Positions 1 through 9,248 of a stretch of DNA of 64,000 nucleotides are shown one piece after another. The notes beneath the pieces are model-generated. The model saw only the letters and a list, made by a program, of their open reading frames with translations, made no database searches and had not been told where the DNA came from. A program made the position numbers and the translations under genes. The number at the start of each line of letters is the position of its first letter. The first letter of the stretch is position 1. The stretch comes from Citricoccus sp. K5 (GTDB lineage Bacteria; Actinomycetota; Actinomycetes; Actinomycetales; Micrococcaceae). Location of the stretch: assembly GCF_902506195.1 (NCBI RefSeq), contig NZ_LR732817.1, forward strand, positions 1,192,909 to 1,256,908. Reading direction: 5' to 3'.

Positions 1-81
1 GCGGCAAGGCCCCCGCTCGGGCATAGTCTGAAGATGGCGGAGGGGATTCGACCCCATGCGAGCACCGGGGGAACGGACACC

Positions 82-474
82 ATGAACGGGACCACAGTGC
101 ACCGGATCGCCCGAGATGCGGCACTCGAATTCCCCGCCGTCACCGTGGAGCAGCCGTTCGGGCCGGACTATGACGTGTTCAAGGTCAAGGGCCGGATGTT
201 CATGTTCCTGGCCGAGCTGGACGGCGAACCGATCGTCAACCTCAAGGCCGAACCCGAGGACTCCGGCGCACTGCGCCAGGCCCATCCCGAGATCACCCCC
301 GGCTACCACATGAACAAGAGGCACTGGATCACCGTGACCGGCGGGGACACCGTCACCGGCGGACTGGTCCAGGAACTCGTGCTCGATTCCTACCGCCTGG
401 TGGTGGAGAAACTGCCACGGCACGCCCGCCCGGTGGACCCCGAGACCTTTGGCACCACCACACCGGCCCGTTAG
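82..474 (+). CDS. MmcQ/YjbR family protein
   Basis: 130-residue protein of the MmcQ/YjbR family, which has a CyaY-like fold; its cellular role is not established. Visible family hallmarks are an early GPDYDVFKVKGRMF stretch and the later PGYHMNKRHWITV block, followed by a C-terminal helix ending the compact single domain. Length fits the family (about 115-130). I chose the ATG at 82 because a GGGGGA Shine-Dalgarno-like stretch lies just upstream; an in-frame ATG at 34 would add 16 residues unlike the family. It is followed 17 bases later by the TIGR03086 gene, so the two may be co-transcribed. Confidence 0.85.
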   Translation: MNGTTVHRIARDAALEFPAVTVEQPFGPDYDVFKVKGRMFMFLAELDGEPIVNLKAEPEDSGALRQAHPEITPGYHMNKRHWITVTGGDTVTGGLVQELVLDSYRLVVEKLPRHARPVDPETFGTTTPAR

Positions 475-491
475 CGAGAGAGGGAACCACC

Positions 492-1082
492 ATGACCAGC
501 ATCGACCTCACCGAGAGCACACGGAGGGTGGCGTCCGTGGTCCGCGGGATCGAGGACGCGCACCACTATGCCCCCACGCCGTGCCCCCAGATGCCCGTCC
601 ACTTGCTCCTGGCCCATCTGCACGGCCTGGCCATCGCCTTCCGTGACGCCGCCCGCAAGATCGACGGCCCGACCACCCACACGGCTCCGGACCCGTCACG
701 GCTGGAACTTCCCGAGGACTGGCGGGAATCCCTGCCGGCCGAGTTGGAGAACCTTGCCGCCGCCTGGAACGAGACCGGGGCACGCACCGGAACGACGACG
801 GCCGGGGCGCAGACCATGCCCGCCGAGGTGGCGATGCTGGTCGCGCTGGACGAGGTGGTGCTGCATGGCTGGGACCTGGCGGTGGCGACCGGCCAGGACT
901 ATGCGGTGGAGCAACAGGCCCTTGACGCCGTCGAGCAGTTCTGCGCTGGTATCCCCGAGGAGCCGGGCGAACGGGAGGGGCTCTTCGGCCCCCGGATCCC
1001 GGTGCCGGCGGACGCACCCCAGCTGGACCGGGTGCTGGGCCTGTCCGGCCGAGATCCCGGGTGGCGGCCCCCGGGCCACTGA
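492..1082 (+). CDS. TIGR03086-type metal-binding protein (mycothiol-dependent isomerase-like)
   Basis: 196 residues. The N-terminal helical bundle has histidines in LLAHLHGLA (around residues 40-46) and a VVLHGWDLAVATG motif near residue 120, as in the DinB/maleylpyruvate-isomerase-like family that binds a divalent metal and, where studied, uses mycothiol. It ends with the RDPGWRP motif seen in TIGR03086 proteins. A GAGGG ribosome site precedes the ATG. The substrate is unknown. The family is typical of actinobacteria, which helps place the host. Confidence 0.82.
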   Translation: MTSIDLTESTRRVASVVRGIEDAHHYAPTPCPQMPVHLLLAHLHGLAIAFRDAARKIDGPTTHTAPDPSRLELPEDWRESLPAELENLAAAWNETGARTGTTTAGAQTMPAEVAMLVALDEVVLHGWDLAVATGQDYAVEQQALDAVEQFCAGIPEEPGEREGLFGPRIPVPADAPQLDRVLGLSGRDPGWRPPGH

Positions 1083-1195
1083 GCCGTGCGGCCCCACACC
1101 AGTACCGCCTGCAGCCTGTCCGCAGCTGGAACACCCGGGCCGGTATAGCCTGATATGTGCGGTGCCACTGCGGCACCGCAGAATGGACGTGCACC

Positions 1196-2347
1196 ATGGC
1201 ACCATCGACTCATCCTGTCCTCGGCGTGTTGGGGACCACCCGGAAGACCGCCGAGTACCGCGTGCCCCTGCACCCGGACCACCTGCAACGCATCGATCCC
1301 TCCGTACGGAGCAGGATGGTCCTGGAGGAGGGCTACGGCGAACGGTTCGGATACTCGGACGCGAACCTCGCTGAGCTGGTGGGTGCCGTGGCTGACCGGG
1401 CGGCGGTCATCGCCACCGCCGACACCGTGTTGCTGGCCAAGCCGCAGGCGGCAGACCTGGCCGAATTGCGGGACGGTCAGACGCTCTGGGGATGGCCGCA
1501 CTGTGTGCAGGACCGCGAACTCACCCAGCAGGCCATCGACCGGCGGCTGACCCTGATCGCCTTCGAGGCCATGAACCACTGGGCCAGTGACGGCGGCTTC
1601 TCACTGCACGTCTTCCATCAGAACAACGAACTGGCCGGGTACTGCTCCGTGCTCCATTCCCTGGCCCTGACCGGTGTCACCGGGGACTACGGCCGCCGGC
1701 TCAGTGCCGTGGTGATCGGATTCGGCGCCACCGCACGGGGAGCCGTCACGGCCCTGAAGGCGCACGGCATCTCAGATGTCCGTGTGCTGACCAACCGCAA
1801 GGTCGCCTCGGTCGCCTCACCGATCCATTCCGCGCACATGATCCAGTTCGACCATGACGGTGGCCCCTACCTCAGCGAGGTCATCACCGATGACCGCGGA
1901 CGGGTCCCGCTGGCTCCCTTTCTGGCCGAGAGTGACATCGTCGTCAACTGCACGCTGCAGGATCCCAATGCGCCACTGCTCTACCTGCGCTCCGACGATC
2001 TTGAGGCCTTCCGGCCCGGCAGCCTGATCGTGGATGTCTCATGCGACGAGGGCATGGCATTCGAATGGGCCCGCACCACCACGTTCGCCGACCCCATGTT
2101 CACGGTGGGCGGGACCATCGATTACTACGCGGTGGACCACAGCCCCTCGTACCTGTGGAACTCGGCCAGCTGGGAGATCAGCGACGCCCTGCTGCCCTTC
2201 CTGGACATCGTCATGGGCGGACCCAGCGCCTGGGCCGGCAGCGAGACCATCAGCCGGGCCATCGAGATACGCGACGGAGTCGTCCTCAACCCCGCCATCC
2301 TGGAGTTCCAGGGCCGCTCGGGGGACTACCCGCATCCGGGCGGATGA
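1196..2347 (+). CDS. N5-(carboxyethyl)ornithine synthase-like / alanine dehydrogenase-family enzyme
   Basis: 383 residues of the alanine dehydrogenase/PNT-N superfamily. The N-terminus has the family signature LGTTRKTAEYRVPLHP, and a Rossmann nucleotide site VVIGFGATARGAV lies near residue 172. The block HVFHQNNELAGYCSVLH matches N5-(carboxyethyl)ornithine synthases, which reductively condense pyruvate with ornithine or lysine using NADPH. The exact substrate is inferred from family likeness only. Start: ATG 1196; an upstream in-frame ATG at 1157 would add 13 Cys-rich residues that look spurious. TATAGC near 1143 could be a -10 element. It converges on the gene ending at 2375. Confidence 0.75.
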   Translation: MAPSTHPVLGVLGTTRKTAEYRVPLHPDHLQRIDPSVRSRMVLEEGYGERFGYSDANLAELVGAVADRAAVIATADTVLLAKPQAADLAELRDGQTLWGWPHCVQDRELTQQAIDRRLTLIAFEAMNHWASDGGFSLHVFHQNNELAGYCSVLHSLALTGVTGDYGRRLSAVVIGFGATARGAVTALKAHGISDVRVLTNRKVASVASPIHSAHMIQFDHDGGPYLSEVITDDRGRVPLAPFLAESDIVVNCTLQDPNAPLLYLRSDDLEAFRPGSLIVDVSCDEGMAFEWARTTTFADPMFTVGGTIDYYAVDHSPSYLWNSASWEISDALLPFLDIVMGGPSAWAGSETISRAIEIRDGVVLNPAILEFQGRSGDYPHPGG

Positions 2348-2374
2348 CCGGACGGCGGTCCGGTGGCACGGGGT

Positions 2375-3064
2375 CTACAGGTGCAGTCGCTTGGCGAGTT
2401 CGTGGCGGACCTGCCGACTCCGTCCGAGCTGCAGGAGTGCCAGGGCGAACAGGCTGAGGGCACCGCAGATTGCCGAGGGCAGCGGGGTCGTCACCCAGCC
2501 GAAGAGGAGGAACCCGAGCGGTGCCAGGCCCAGCAGCACCGTCAGGCCGCTGTAGACGATGTGCTCGCCCACCTCGATGCGCATCACCCGGACGGTGATC
2601 AGCAGGGCGACGATGGACGAGGCGCAGACGATGGGGACCGCATAGGTCAGCGACCAGCCGAGCCATCCGGTGAGGTAGTCCCAGTACACGCAGACCAGGC
2701 CGACCAGCACCACGAGGTACACGGTGCTCTTGGCGAGGTTACGCCGCTTGCGCACCGCCATCAGCACCACCAGCCACATGGCGCTGACACCCAGCCACAC
2801 GGAGCGCAGCACCCCGATGCCGTCCAGGTCCCGGCTGAACAGCAGCTGGGCCGTGAACGAGGCGAGGATCACAGCGATCGAGGCGAGGAAGAGAGCCCTG
2901 AGGACCCGGCGCCGGGAGAACTGGAGAGGCACTGCGGGGAACGGACTCGGGGTGACCTCGCCGGAACCCTCACTCGAGGCCGAAGCCGAGGTCGGGGCCG
3001 CGCACAGGGGACAGTGACTCCAGGCGCCTTCGATGTCCACGGCGCATTCCGGGCAGCGCCTCAT
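2375..3064 (-). CDS. Zinc-ribbon integral membrane protein (DUF6320-like)
   Basis: 229 residues. The N-terminus is a CxxC...CxxC zinc ribbon (Cys4, Cys7, Cys18, Cys21), followed by a Ser/Glu-rich linker and about six hydrophobic segments, ending in a basic cytoplasmic tail. Its ATG overlaps the stop of the upstream acyltransferase gene by 4 bases, so the two are translationally coupled. Such zinc-ribbon membrane proteins occur next to condensation-type acyltransferases and alpha/beta hydrolases in actinobacteria and firmicutes. Function unknown; a role in membrane acylation or lipid modification is inference from context. The long in-frame extension upstream on this strand is a shadow of the acyltransferase gene. 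Confidence 0.72.
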   Translation of the reverse strand: MRRCPECAVDIEGAWSHCPLCAAPTSASASSEGSGEVTPSPFPAVPLQFSRRRVLRALFLASIAVILASFTAQLLFSRDLDGIGVLRSVWLGVSAMWLVVLMAVRKRRNLAKSTVYLVVLVGLVCVYWDYLTGWLGWSLTYAVPIVCASSIVALLITVRVMRIEVGEHIVYSGLTVLLGLAPLGFLLFGWVTTPLPSAICGALSLFALALLQLGRSRQVRHELAKRLHL

Positions 3065-4446
3065 GCCTCCACCACCGTCGCCACTGACCTGAGCTCCTCC
3101 TCCGTGACGCGCGCCGCCGCCACGGACACCGCGATCCCGCGGTCGGTGAGGTGCCGGGCGAATTCTCTGATGTGTCCGGTCTCGGTGAACGGTGAGGAGA
3201 AGCTGATCGTGAGCAGGCCGGCGTGGGAGACGACGCAGAATTGGGGGCGGGCAGCCGAGACATGGAGCAGCAGGCGGCCCACGTGGGAGTCGACCGGCTC
3301 CGGTAGGCTCACGCGGCCCATGTTGGAGATCGCGACGGTCAGTCCGCGGTTGTTGACCCGGTTGACCAGCCCCAGGATCAGGTCCTTGAGAGGCCTCGGC
3401 ATCACCCGCAACACGGGCGTCCGCTCGAAGCGGATGAAGCGCCGAAGTTTCCTCTCCAGGGCTTCCGGGGTGGCCTTCGGGCGGAACTGGCCCTCCAGCT
3501 GTCGGGCGACGGAGCCGACGTCGTCCTCGCCCTCCCCGTAGGTGTGCTCCACCCGGACGGCCGCGAAGAAGTTCCGTGCCGACGTCGAGGGGAAGAACTG
3601 GCGCAGGTTCACCGGCACCGAGACCGCGAGGGTGCGGTTCCGGCCCAGTCCGCCCGAGGACCGGCGAACGGACTCGAAGAAGAGGGCGGTCAGATACATG
3701 GTGAGTGAGACGCCCTCGGTCCGGGCCAGGCTCAGCACGTCCCGGGCCGGCAGGGTGAGTTCGACGGCACGGGTGCGGTGGTCCGGCGTGCGGGTGCCCC
3801 TGATCCGGTGCACCCGCTTCCGCGGAGGTCGGGCCGCACCGGTGGCGGGCACCTGGTCCCGGCCGCGCCGGCGGAAGTAGTGCGCGAAGCTGTCGGCGGT
3901 CAGCTCGTGGACCGGCGCCTCCTGGAGTCGTCCGGCCGGTGCCGTGCCGTTGGGCTCCGGGGCGGCATGGTCGGCAGCAGGATCCGCACCGGCCTCGGGG
4001 GCTGCCCCGAGTGCCCGCTCCACCTCCGGGTAGCGCAGCCCGAGGTAGGCGGTCACCAGGTCGGAGAGGAACCACAGCGCCCCGGTGCCGTCGGACAGGG
4101 CGTGGAACACCTCGAGGTTGACCCGCCGGCGGTGGTGCAGCACGCGGAACAACAGGGTGCGCCGGTCCACCTGGTAGATCGGGGCGCAGGTGTGCTGGAG
4201 CTCCGCGCTGACGAGGGGACGCAGGTCGCTGTCCTGCAGGTAGTACCAGAACACGCCGCGCCGCAGCACCGCACGGTAGAGCGGGTACCGGTCGAAGGTG
4301 ATGTCCAGGGCCTGCTGCAGCAGCTGCGGATCCACCTCGTGGTCGAGTTCCGCACTGAGGCGGAACACCTTGGGATCGGCATCGGTCCGCGCCGCCAGGA
4401 AGATGTTGGAGGCGTTGTCCAGACGCACCCAGGTCCGCCCGGTCAT
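3061..4446 (-). CDS. Condensation-domain-like acyltransferase (alcohol acetyltransferase/PapA-like)
   Basis: 461 residues. The HxxxDG catalytic motif of the CoA-dependent acyltransferase/condensation superfamily is present as HALSDG at residues 115-120, after a first half with the usual RYPLYRAVLRRG core. A second half contains LAVSVPVNLRQFFPS, resembling the DFGWG-region side of such folds. The probable reaction is acyl transfer to an alcohol or amine; substrates cannot be read. The gene overlaps both neighbours by 4 bases (ATGA), forming an esterase-acyltransferase-zinc-ribbon operon. A proline/alanine-rich stretch near residues 145-175 looks like a linker. Confidence 0.78.
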   Translation of the reverse strand: MTGRTWVRLDNASNIFLAARTDADPKVFRLSAELDHEVDPQLLQQALDITFDRYPLYRAVLRRGVFWYYLQDSDLRPLVSAELQHTCAPIYQVDRRTLLFRVLHHRRRVNLEVFHALSDGTGALWFLSDLVTAYLGLRYPEVERALGAAPEAGADPAADHAAPEPNGTAPAGRLQEAPVHELTADSFAHYFRRRGRDQVPATGAARPPRKRVHRIRGTRTPDHRTRAVELTLPARDVLSLARTEGVSLTMYLTALFFESVRRSSGGLGRNRTLAVSVPVNLRQFFPSTSARNFFAAVRVEHTYGEGEDDVGSVARQLEGQFRPKATPEALERKLRRFIRFERTPVLRVMPRPLKDLILGLVNRVNNRGLTVAISNMGRVSLPEPVDSHVGRLLLHVSAARPQFCVVSHAGLLTISFSSPFTETGHIREFARHLTDRGIAVSVAAARVTEEELRSVATVVEA

Positions 4447-5519
4447 GGCGCGTCCTGGAGGCCAGGGTGGCCGGGATGGCCGGCACGGCCGTGCTGCTCA
4501 CCGACAGGCTGCTCATCGACAGGAGAGTCCTCGTCGAGGAAGGCGTTGATCACCTCGTACGCCTCCCGCAGGGAACGGGAGAACCGGGGCAGCGCGATGA
4601 ACCCGTGCAGCGCCCCGTCCACCCGGTAGACGCGCACTTCGTTTCCGGCCTCTGCCAGGGCCTGGCCGTAGGCTTCCCCCTCATCACAGAGCAGGTCCAG
4701 TTCCGCCGTGATCAGCAGGGTCTTCGGCTGCCCGGACAGGTCAGGTGCCATCAGCGGGGCGATCAGAGGGCTGCGGCGCTCCTGGTGGTCTGGCACGTAC
4801 AGGTCGAAGTAGTCCTGGACCTCCGTGGAGGTGAGCCGGTAGTCCTCGCCATGGTGGCGAACCGAGGCGAATGGGGAGGTCGCCGGGTCGTGGTCCCAGT
4901 GTGTCACCGGGTACAGCAGAATCTGCCGGCTCGCACCGCGATGGCCGCGCTCCCGCAACATCAGGGAGACGGCGGCCGCCAGGTTGCCGCCGGCGGAGTC
5001 GCCCACGAGGACGACGTTGGCGGCCGAGTCGATGCCGGCCCGCTGCGGATCCTCCAGTACCATCCGTGCCACGTGGAAGCAGTCCTCGAGTCCTGCCGGG
5101 AAGGGATGCTCCGGGGCCAGCCGGTAGTCCACGGAGGCCACCACGCAGCCGGTGAGGTCGGCCATCGTGGCACAGGCCGGGGTGTAGCTCTCGATGTCAC
5201 CGGTGACCCAGCCGCCCCCGTGGAAGAAGAGCAGGACCTCGTCGCGCCTCTTCTCCTTCGGCTGGAAGACTCTCACGGGGACACGGTGGGTCCCCACCTC
5301 CGCCGCCGTCTGCCGGTACAGGGGCCGGTAGCGCGGTCCCGAGAGCGCGGCCACGTGCTGCTGGAAACGCCGGACCTTCGCGTAGTCCTCCCGCACGTTG
5401 AGCCGGGGCGCGGCGAACAGGCCCAGGACGGACCGGAACAGCCGGTTCACGGGCGGGGGAGGGGTGGTGCGGTGGACGGGTCCATGTGCCCAGCCTAATG
5501 GTCCCGCGGCGGCGGCCAT
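4443..5519 (-). CDS. Alpha/beta hydrolase, hormone-sensitive-lipase-type esterase
   Basis: 358 residues. HGGGW at 100-104 forms the oxyanion hole and GDSAGG at 173-178 carries the nucleophile Ser175; the later LDLLCDEG and GALHGF blocks supply the Asp and His of the triad. This is the HSL/acetyl-esterase class. A low-complexity C-terminal tail rich in His, Gly and Pro (last 25 residues) is probably dispensable. The ATG at 5519 lies 4 bases after the stop of the phosphatase gene; no good ribosome site is visible, and a GTG at 5450 is an alternative start. It probably acts with the coupled acyltransferase on ester substrates (inference). Confidence 0.8.
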   Translation of the reverse strand: MAAAAGPLGWAHGPVHRTTPPPPVNRLFRSVLGLFAAPRLNVREDYAKVRRFQQHVAALSGPRYRPLYRQTAAEVGTHRVPVRVFQPKEKRRDEVLLFFHGGGWVTGDIESYTPACATMADLTGCVVASVDYRLAPEHPFPAGLEDCFHVARMVLEDPQRAGIDSAANVVLVGDSAGGNLAAAVSLMLRERGHRGASRQILLYPVTHWDHDPATSPFASVRHHGEDYRLTSTEVQDYFDLYVPDHQERRSPLIAPLMAPDLSGQPKTLLITAELDLLCDEGEAYGQALAEAGNEVRVYRVDGALHGFIALPRFSRSLREAYEVINAFLDEDSPVDEQPVGEQHGRAGHPGHPGLQDAP

Positions 5520-5523
5520 CGAC

Positions 5524-6159
5524 TCAGTCTGAGGGGTCCAGCAGAGAGAGGGCGGGTGCGAAGTTGAACAGCCTCAGCCTGGCGGTCCCGGCGAGGCTGG
5601 GCGAGTCCGCCGCCGGGTCCACATCCACGCAGGACAGGCTCGCCGGATGGCTCGGCACCGTCCGGGCTGGATCAAGTCCGACGGCGGCCCGCAGGTAGGC
5701 ACGGACCGGCCCGCCATGCGTGACCACCATCAGGGTCCCGAGGCCTCGGGCGTGTGCGTCTCGGATGGCCTGGTCCACGCCCGCCACGACGCGGTCCGTC
5801 AGTTCCGTGAAGCACTCTGCGCCCGGCGGCTGGTACTGTCCGGCCCGCCATTGCTCGTACAGCTCGGGGGTGGAGGCCTTCAGCTCGGCCGAATGGCATC
5901 CCTCCCACGAGCCCAGGAAGGCCTCGTTGAGCCGGTCGTCGGTGGCGTCCAGACCGGCCCCGAGCAGTTCCGCGGTCTCGCGGGCGCGGGCGAGTTCCGC
6001 TGACACCACGTACTCCGGGGCCAGTCTCCGGATGGCGCCCAGCAGCGCGAAGGCCTGTTCGCGTCCCGTCGTGGACAGCCCGATGTCCCGTTGGCCCTGC
6101 AACCGACGCTCGAGGTTCCAGGTGGTCTCGCCGTGCCGTACCAGGATGAGGCGCATCAT
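5524..6159 (-). CDS. Histidine phosphatase family protein
   Basis: 211 residues. The RHGE motif (residues 8-11) carries the phosphate-accepting histidine, and the second histidine is in VVTHGGPVR near residue 163. The layout is that of the phosphoglycerate-mutase/phosphatase branch. The gene overlaps the stop of the upstream ABC ATPase by 4 bases (ATGA, 6156-6159), so it is the last member of the importer operon. This suggests it removes phosphate from the imported compound or a product of it (inference). Two adjacent ATGs (6159, 6156) are possible; 6159 gives the overlap. Confidence 0.82.
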   Translation of the reverse strand: MMRLILVRHGETTWNLERRLQGQRDIGLSTTGREQAFALLGAIRRLAPEYVVSAELARARETAELLGAGLDATDDRLNEAFLGSWEGCHSAELKASTPELYEQWRAGQYQPPGAECFTELTDRVVAGVDQAIRDAHARGLGTLMVVTHGGPVRAYLRAAVGLDPARTVPSHPASLSCVDVDPAADSPSLAGTARLRLFNFAPALSLLDPSD

Positions 6160-7397
6160 CGCCGGGCCCCGCCCAGGACCACGCCATCGGGGCCGAAGAC
6201 GGCGTCGGGTCCGTCCGGGAAGAGCAACTGCACCGGATCGCCGGGGCTGAGGTCCACCGGGAAGGGAAGGACGACGCTGAGGCGGTTGCCTCCGGGTCCA
6301 TCGACACCGACCACCCACCGGTCGGCCAGCGGTACCTGGTCGGCGAACAGAGCATCGAGGGCAGGCCTGTGACTCGTCTGACCCGGCGTCGGCACGATCC
6401 GTTGCGGGGGTTGCGTGTGCTCCAGCGTGATCGAGGTGGCCCGGAACATGACCTGCACGTTCTCCCCTTCGGCCACACCGTCGGGCGCCGGCCCGCAGTC
6501 CAGCCGCGGTGCCGCCGCGGGGCCTTCGGCCATCATCCGGCCCCCGGTGACGGTGCACGGCAGGACGTTGGCCGGCGGAGTGCCGATGAAGGTGGACGTG
6601 AACGCGGTACGGGGAGACTCCAGCAACTCGCGGGGCGAGCCGAACTGCTCGATCCTGCCGTCCTTCATGAGCGCAACATGGGTGGCCATGGTCATCGCCT
6701 CCACCTGATCGTGGGTGACGTAGACGCTGGTGGCGCCGGTGGCACGGTGGATGCGCATCAGCTCGCCGCGGGTGTCCACGCGTAGTTTGGCATCGAGATT
6801 GGACAGGGGTTCGTCGAACAGCAGGATCTTCGGTTCCGGCGCGATCATCCTCGCGATGGCCACGCGCTGCTGCTGACCACCACTGATCTCCCCGGGGTAC
6901 CGTTCCGCCAGCTCGGAGATGGCCAGCAGGTCCAGCACCTCGGCCACCCGTTCCCGCCGCCGGCCCGCCGCCCACTTCGCGACCTTGAGCGGCCATTCCA
7001 CATTGTCACGCACGGTCTTGTGCGGCCACAGAGCGTACGACTGGAAGACCAGCCCGGCTTCGCGCTGGGCGGCCGGGACGTTGACGGTCCCGTCCCCGCG
7101 GGCGATGGCGCGGTCGCCGAAGCTGATCTGCCCGCCGGTGGGCTGTTCCAGGCCCGCGAGCATGCGCAGGGTGGTGGTCTTGCCGCAACCCGAGGGGCCC
7201 AGCAGAACCAGGAAGGCCCCGGCTGGGACGGCGAAGGAGATGCCGTCCACGGCTACGGAGCCGCCGAAGTCCTTGCGCAGTCCTGTGACAGTCACGGAGC
7301 CGGAGCCGGAGCCGGAGCCGCCGGGAGGGAACGGGGCTGGGGCGGAGGGTGTGGTGCTGTCGTGGACGGCGCCGGGCCGAGCGCGGACGGCGGTCAT
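6156..7397 (-). CDS. ABC transporter ATP-binding protein (Fe3+/polyamine/organophosphate type)
   Basis: 413 residues. It has Walker A GPSGCGKTT, signature ISGGQQQRVAIAR, Walker B ILLFDEPLSNLD and the H-loop VYVTHDQVEAM, followed by a C-terminal TOBE-like domain of about 130 residues, as in PotA/FbpC/PhnT proteins. I use the ATG at 7397, which has a GAAGGA site 8 bases upstream; an in-frame TTG at 7412 is less likely. The N-terminal 45 residues are a Pro/Ser-rich linker encoded partly by four GGAGCC repeats (7296-7319). It energises the fused permease encoded just upstream. Confidence 0.88.
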   Translation of the reverse strand: MTAVRARPGAVHDSTTPSAPAPFPPGGSGSGSGSVTVTGLRKDFGGSVAVDGISFAVPAGAFLVLLGPSGCGKTTTLRMLAGLEQPTGGQISFGDRAIARGDGTVNVPAAQREAGLVFQSYALWPHKTVRDNVEWPLKVAKWAAGRRRERVAEVLDLLAISELAERYPGEISGGQQQRVAIARMIAPEPKILLFDEPLSNLDAKLRVDTRGELMRIHRATGATSVYVTHDQVEAMTMATHVALMKDGRIEQFGSPRELLESPRTAFTSTFIGTPPANVLPCTVTGGRMMAEGPAAAPRLDCGPAPDGVAEGENVQVMFRATSITLEHTQPPQRIVPTPGQTSHRPALDALFADQVPLADRWVVGVDGPGGNRLSVVLPFPVDLSPGDPVQLLFPDGPDAVFGPDGVVLGGARR

Positions 7398-7483
7398 GTG
7401 CAGGTCCTTCAATGGGGTGTCCTTTCAAGCAGGGAGGCGGTACTGGGAGGCCGGGGATCGGGTCGCCCCGATCGGGCCCTCCC

Positions 7484-9244
7484 TCAGTCGGCCGTGGTCT
7501 GCCGTGCCCAGGGCTGGGCGGCGCCCTCGAACCGACGGGCAGCCAGGGTGGCGCCCACCGAGATCACCGCGATGATCACGGTGACCGCGTTGGCCAGTTG
7601 GGTGAAGTTCTCGGAGGAATACTGATAGGTCAGCACGGCGAGCACCGGCATGGCCGGCGTGGCCAGCAGCACCACCAGGGACAGGTCGCGGACCATCTGC
7701 ACGAACACCAGAACTCCGCCGGTGAACAGACCACGCGCGCTGAGCGGGGCGATCACGGATCTCAGCCTCCGGACCAACCCGGCCCCCGCCATGACGGCGG
7801 ACTCCTCGATATCCGTGGAGACCTGGCTCATGGCCGCCGTGCCCGAGCGGACGGCGAACGGGATGGTGGCGGCGATCCCGGCGATCACGAGGATGGTGAA
7901 CGTGCCGTAGAGGCTGGGAATCGGGCCGATGGGTGCTCCGAACTGCGCGATGAACGCCGCGCCCAGGGCGATGCCGGGGATGAGGAAGGGCACGAAGGAG
8001 AGCACGTTCAGTGACCCGATCATCCACCTGGGGTGCCGGTGGCGGGTGACCACGTAGGAGATCAGCAGCCCCAGCAGGCCCGCGCCGAGGGCCACGCAGA
8101 CGCCCAGCAGCACGGTGTTCGCCGTGGCCTGGAGAATCTGCGGGTTGTTCAGGACGCCGCGCTGCCCCTGGGCGATCGACGGATCCGAGCCTCCGGTCCA
8201 GTAGTGCAGGGTGAGCCCGGACGTGATGTCACCGGTCCTCCGGGCCAGCGAGCTGAGCACCAGCACGATCCCGGGGAGGACGGTGGTGCAGGCCACCACG
8301 AGCCAGGACAGCGCCCCGACCGGCCAGCCCCAGGCTCCCAGGGCTATCCCGCGCTGGCGGCCACCCTTGCCGGTGATCGTCGCGAAGCTGCGCCGGCCCC
8401 CGGTGACCCGGGTGGATGTGTACATGATCATGGCGGCCACCACGATCAGCACGATCGACAGCACGTAGCCGCGGGAGGTGTCTCCGGTGGTGATGGAGCC
8501 GTACAGCCGGGTCGAGAGGGTGTGGAACCGCACCGGCAGCCCCAGCAGAGCCGGGGTGACGAAGTTGGAGACGCCCTCCGCGAAGGCCAGTAGCGCGCCG
8601 GAGACCAGGGCGGGAGCGACCACGGGCAGGGCGATGTCCTTGGCCACCCTGAGCTTGGACGCCCCGGTCATCTCAGCAGCCTCCATCAGGTCCCCGTTCA
8701 CGGACGCCAGGGCTGCCGCGATCAACATGAAGGACAGGGAGAAGTAGTGGGCGGTCAGCGTCAGGGCCACCGGGACCGGCCCCCAGGCCAACCAGTCCGG
8801 GACCTGGACGCCCAGGTTCCACAGGATCCCCGTGGACCCACCGACCAGATCGTTGCGGAACACCGATTCCCAGGCCAGGGCCAGGGCGAAGCTCGGCAGG
8901 GCGAAGGGGATGGTGGCCAGGACGCCCAGCACCGCCCGTCCGCGGATACGTGTCATCACGACCACCCAGGCGAGGAACCCGCCGATCACGGTGGAGAGTA
9001 CCGCGGTGGTGACCCCCATGAGGAGGGAGTTCCCCAGGGGGTCCCACAGCAGGTTCTCGGACAGCCGCGAGGCGAAGACATCAGACCAGGCCTCGCGGTT
9101 GCCGACCGTGAGCGTGGAGTTGACCAGTCCGACGATCGGCGCGACGACCAGCACGGCCAGCACCAGCAGGGTGCCCAGTCCGAGCACCGCGGCGGGCTGA
9201 CGTGCGGCCACGCGGAGGCGGACGGCCGTCGTCGTGTTGGTCAT
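7484..9244 (-). CDS. ABC transporter permease, two fused BPD domains
   Basis: 586 residues with about twelve hydrophobic segments, equal to two binding-protein-dependent permease domains in one chain, as in FbpB/CysT-like iron or phosphonate importers. Each half has an EAA-like cytoplasmic loop: EAAEMTGASKLRVAKDIALP in the first half and ESAVMAGAGLVRRLRSVIAP in the second. It lies 4 bases after the stop of the substrate-binding lipoprotein gene and 86 bases before the ATPase start, so the three form one importer. The substrate cannot be read from the permease. Confidence 0.87.
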   Translation of the reverse strand: MTNTTTAVRLRVAARQPAAVLGLGTLLVLAVLVVAPIVGLVNSTLTVGNREAWSDVFASRLSENLLWDPLGNSLLMGVTTAVLSTVIGGFLAWVVVMTRIRGRAVLGVLATIPFALPSFALALAWESVFRNDLVGGSTGILWNLGVQVPDWLAWGPVPVALTLTAHYFSLSFMLIAAALASVNGDLMEAAEMTGASKLRVAKDIALPVVAPALVSGALLAFAEGVSNFVTPALLGLPVRFHTLSTRLYGSITTGDTSRGYVLSIVLIVVAAMIMYTSTRVTGGRRSFATITGKGGRQRGIALGAWGWPVGALSWLVVACTTVLPGIVLVLSSLARRTGDITSGLTLHYWTGGSDPSIAQGQRGVLNNPQILQATANTVLLGVCVALGAGLLGLLISYVVTRHRHPRWMIGSLNVLSFVPFLIPGIALGAAFIAQFGAPIGPIPSLYGTFTILVIAGIAATIPFAVRSGTAAMSQVSTDIEESAVMAGAGLVRRLRSVIAPLSARGLFTGGVLVFVQMVRDLSLVVLLATPAMPVLAVLTYQYSSENFTQLANAVTVIIAVISVGATLAARRFEGAAQPWARQTTAD

Positions 9245-9248
9245 GCGA

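Noticed and set aside
2375-4516. A single 713-residue minus-strand frame over the zinc-ribbon gene
   Set aside because: Its N-terminal part is the other reading frame of the acyltransferase gene; only the part from ATG 3064 has a real domain.
7296-7319. Four GGAGCC repeats in the ABC ATPase gene
   Set aside because: They encode a Gly-Ser linker in frame; ordinary low-complexity coding, not a separate regulatory repeat.
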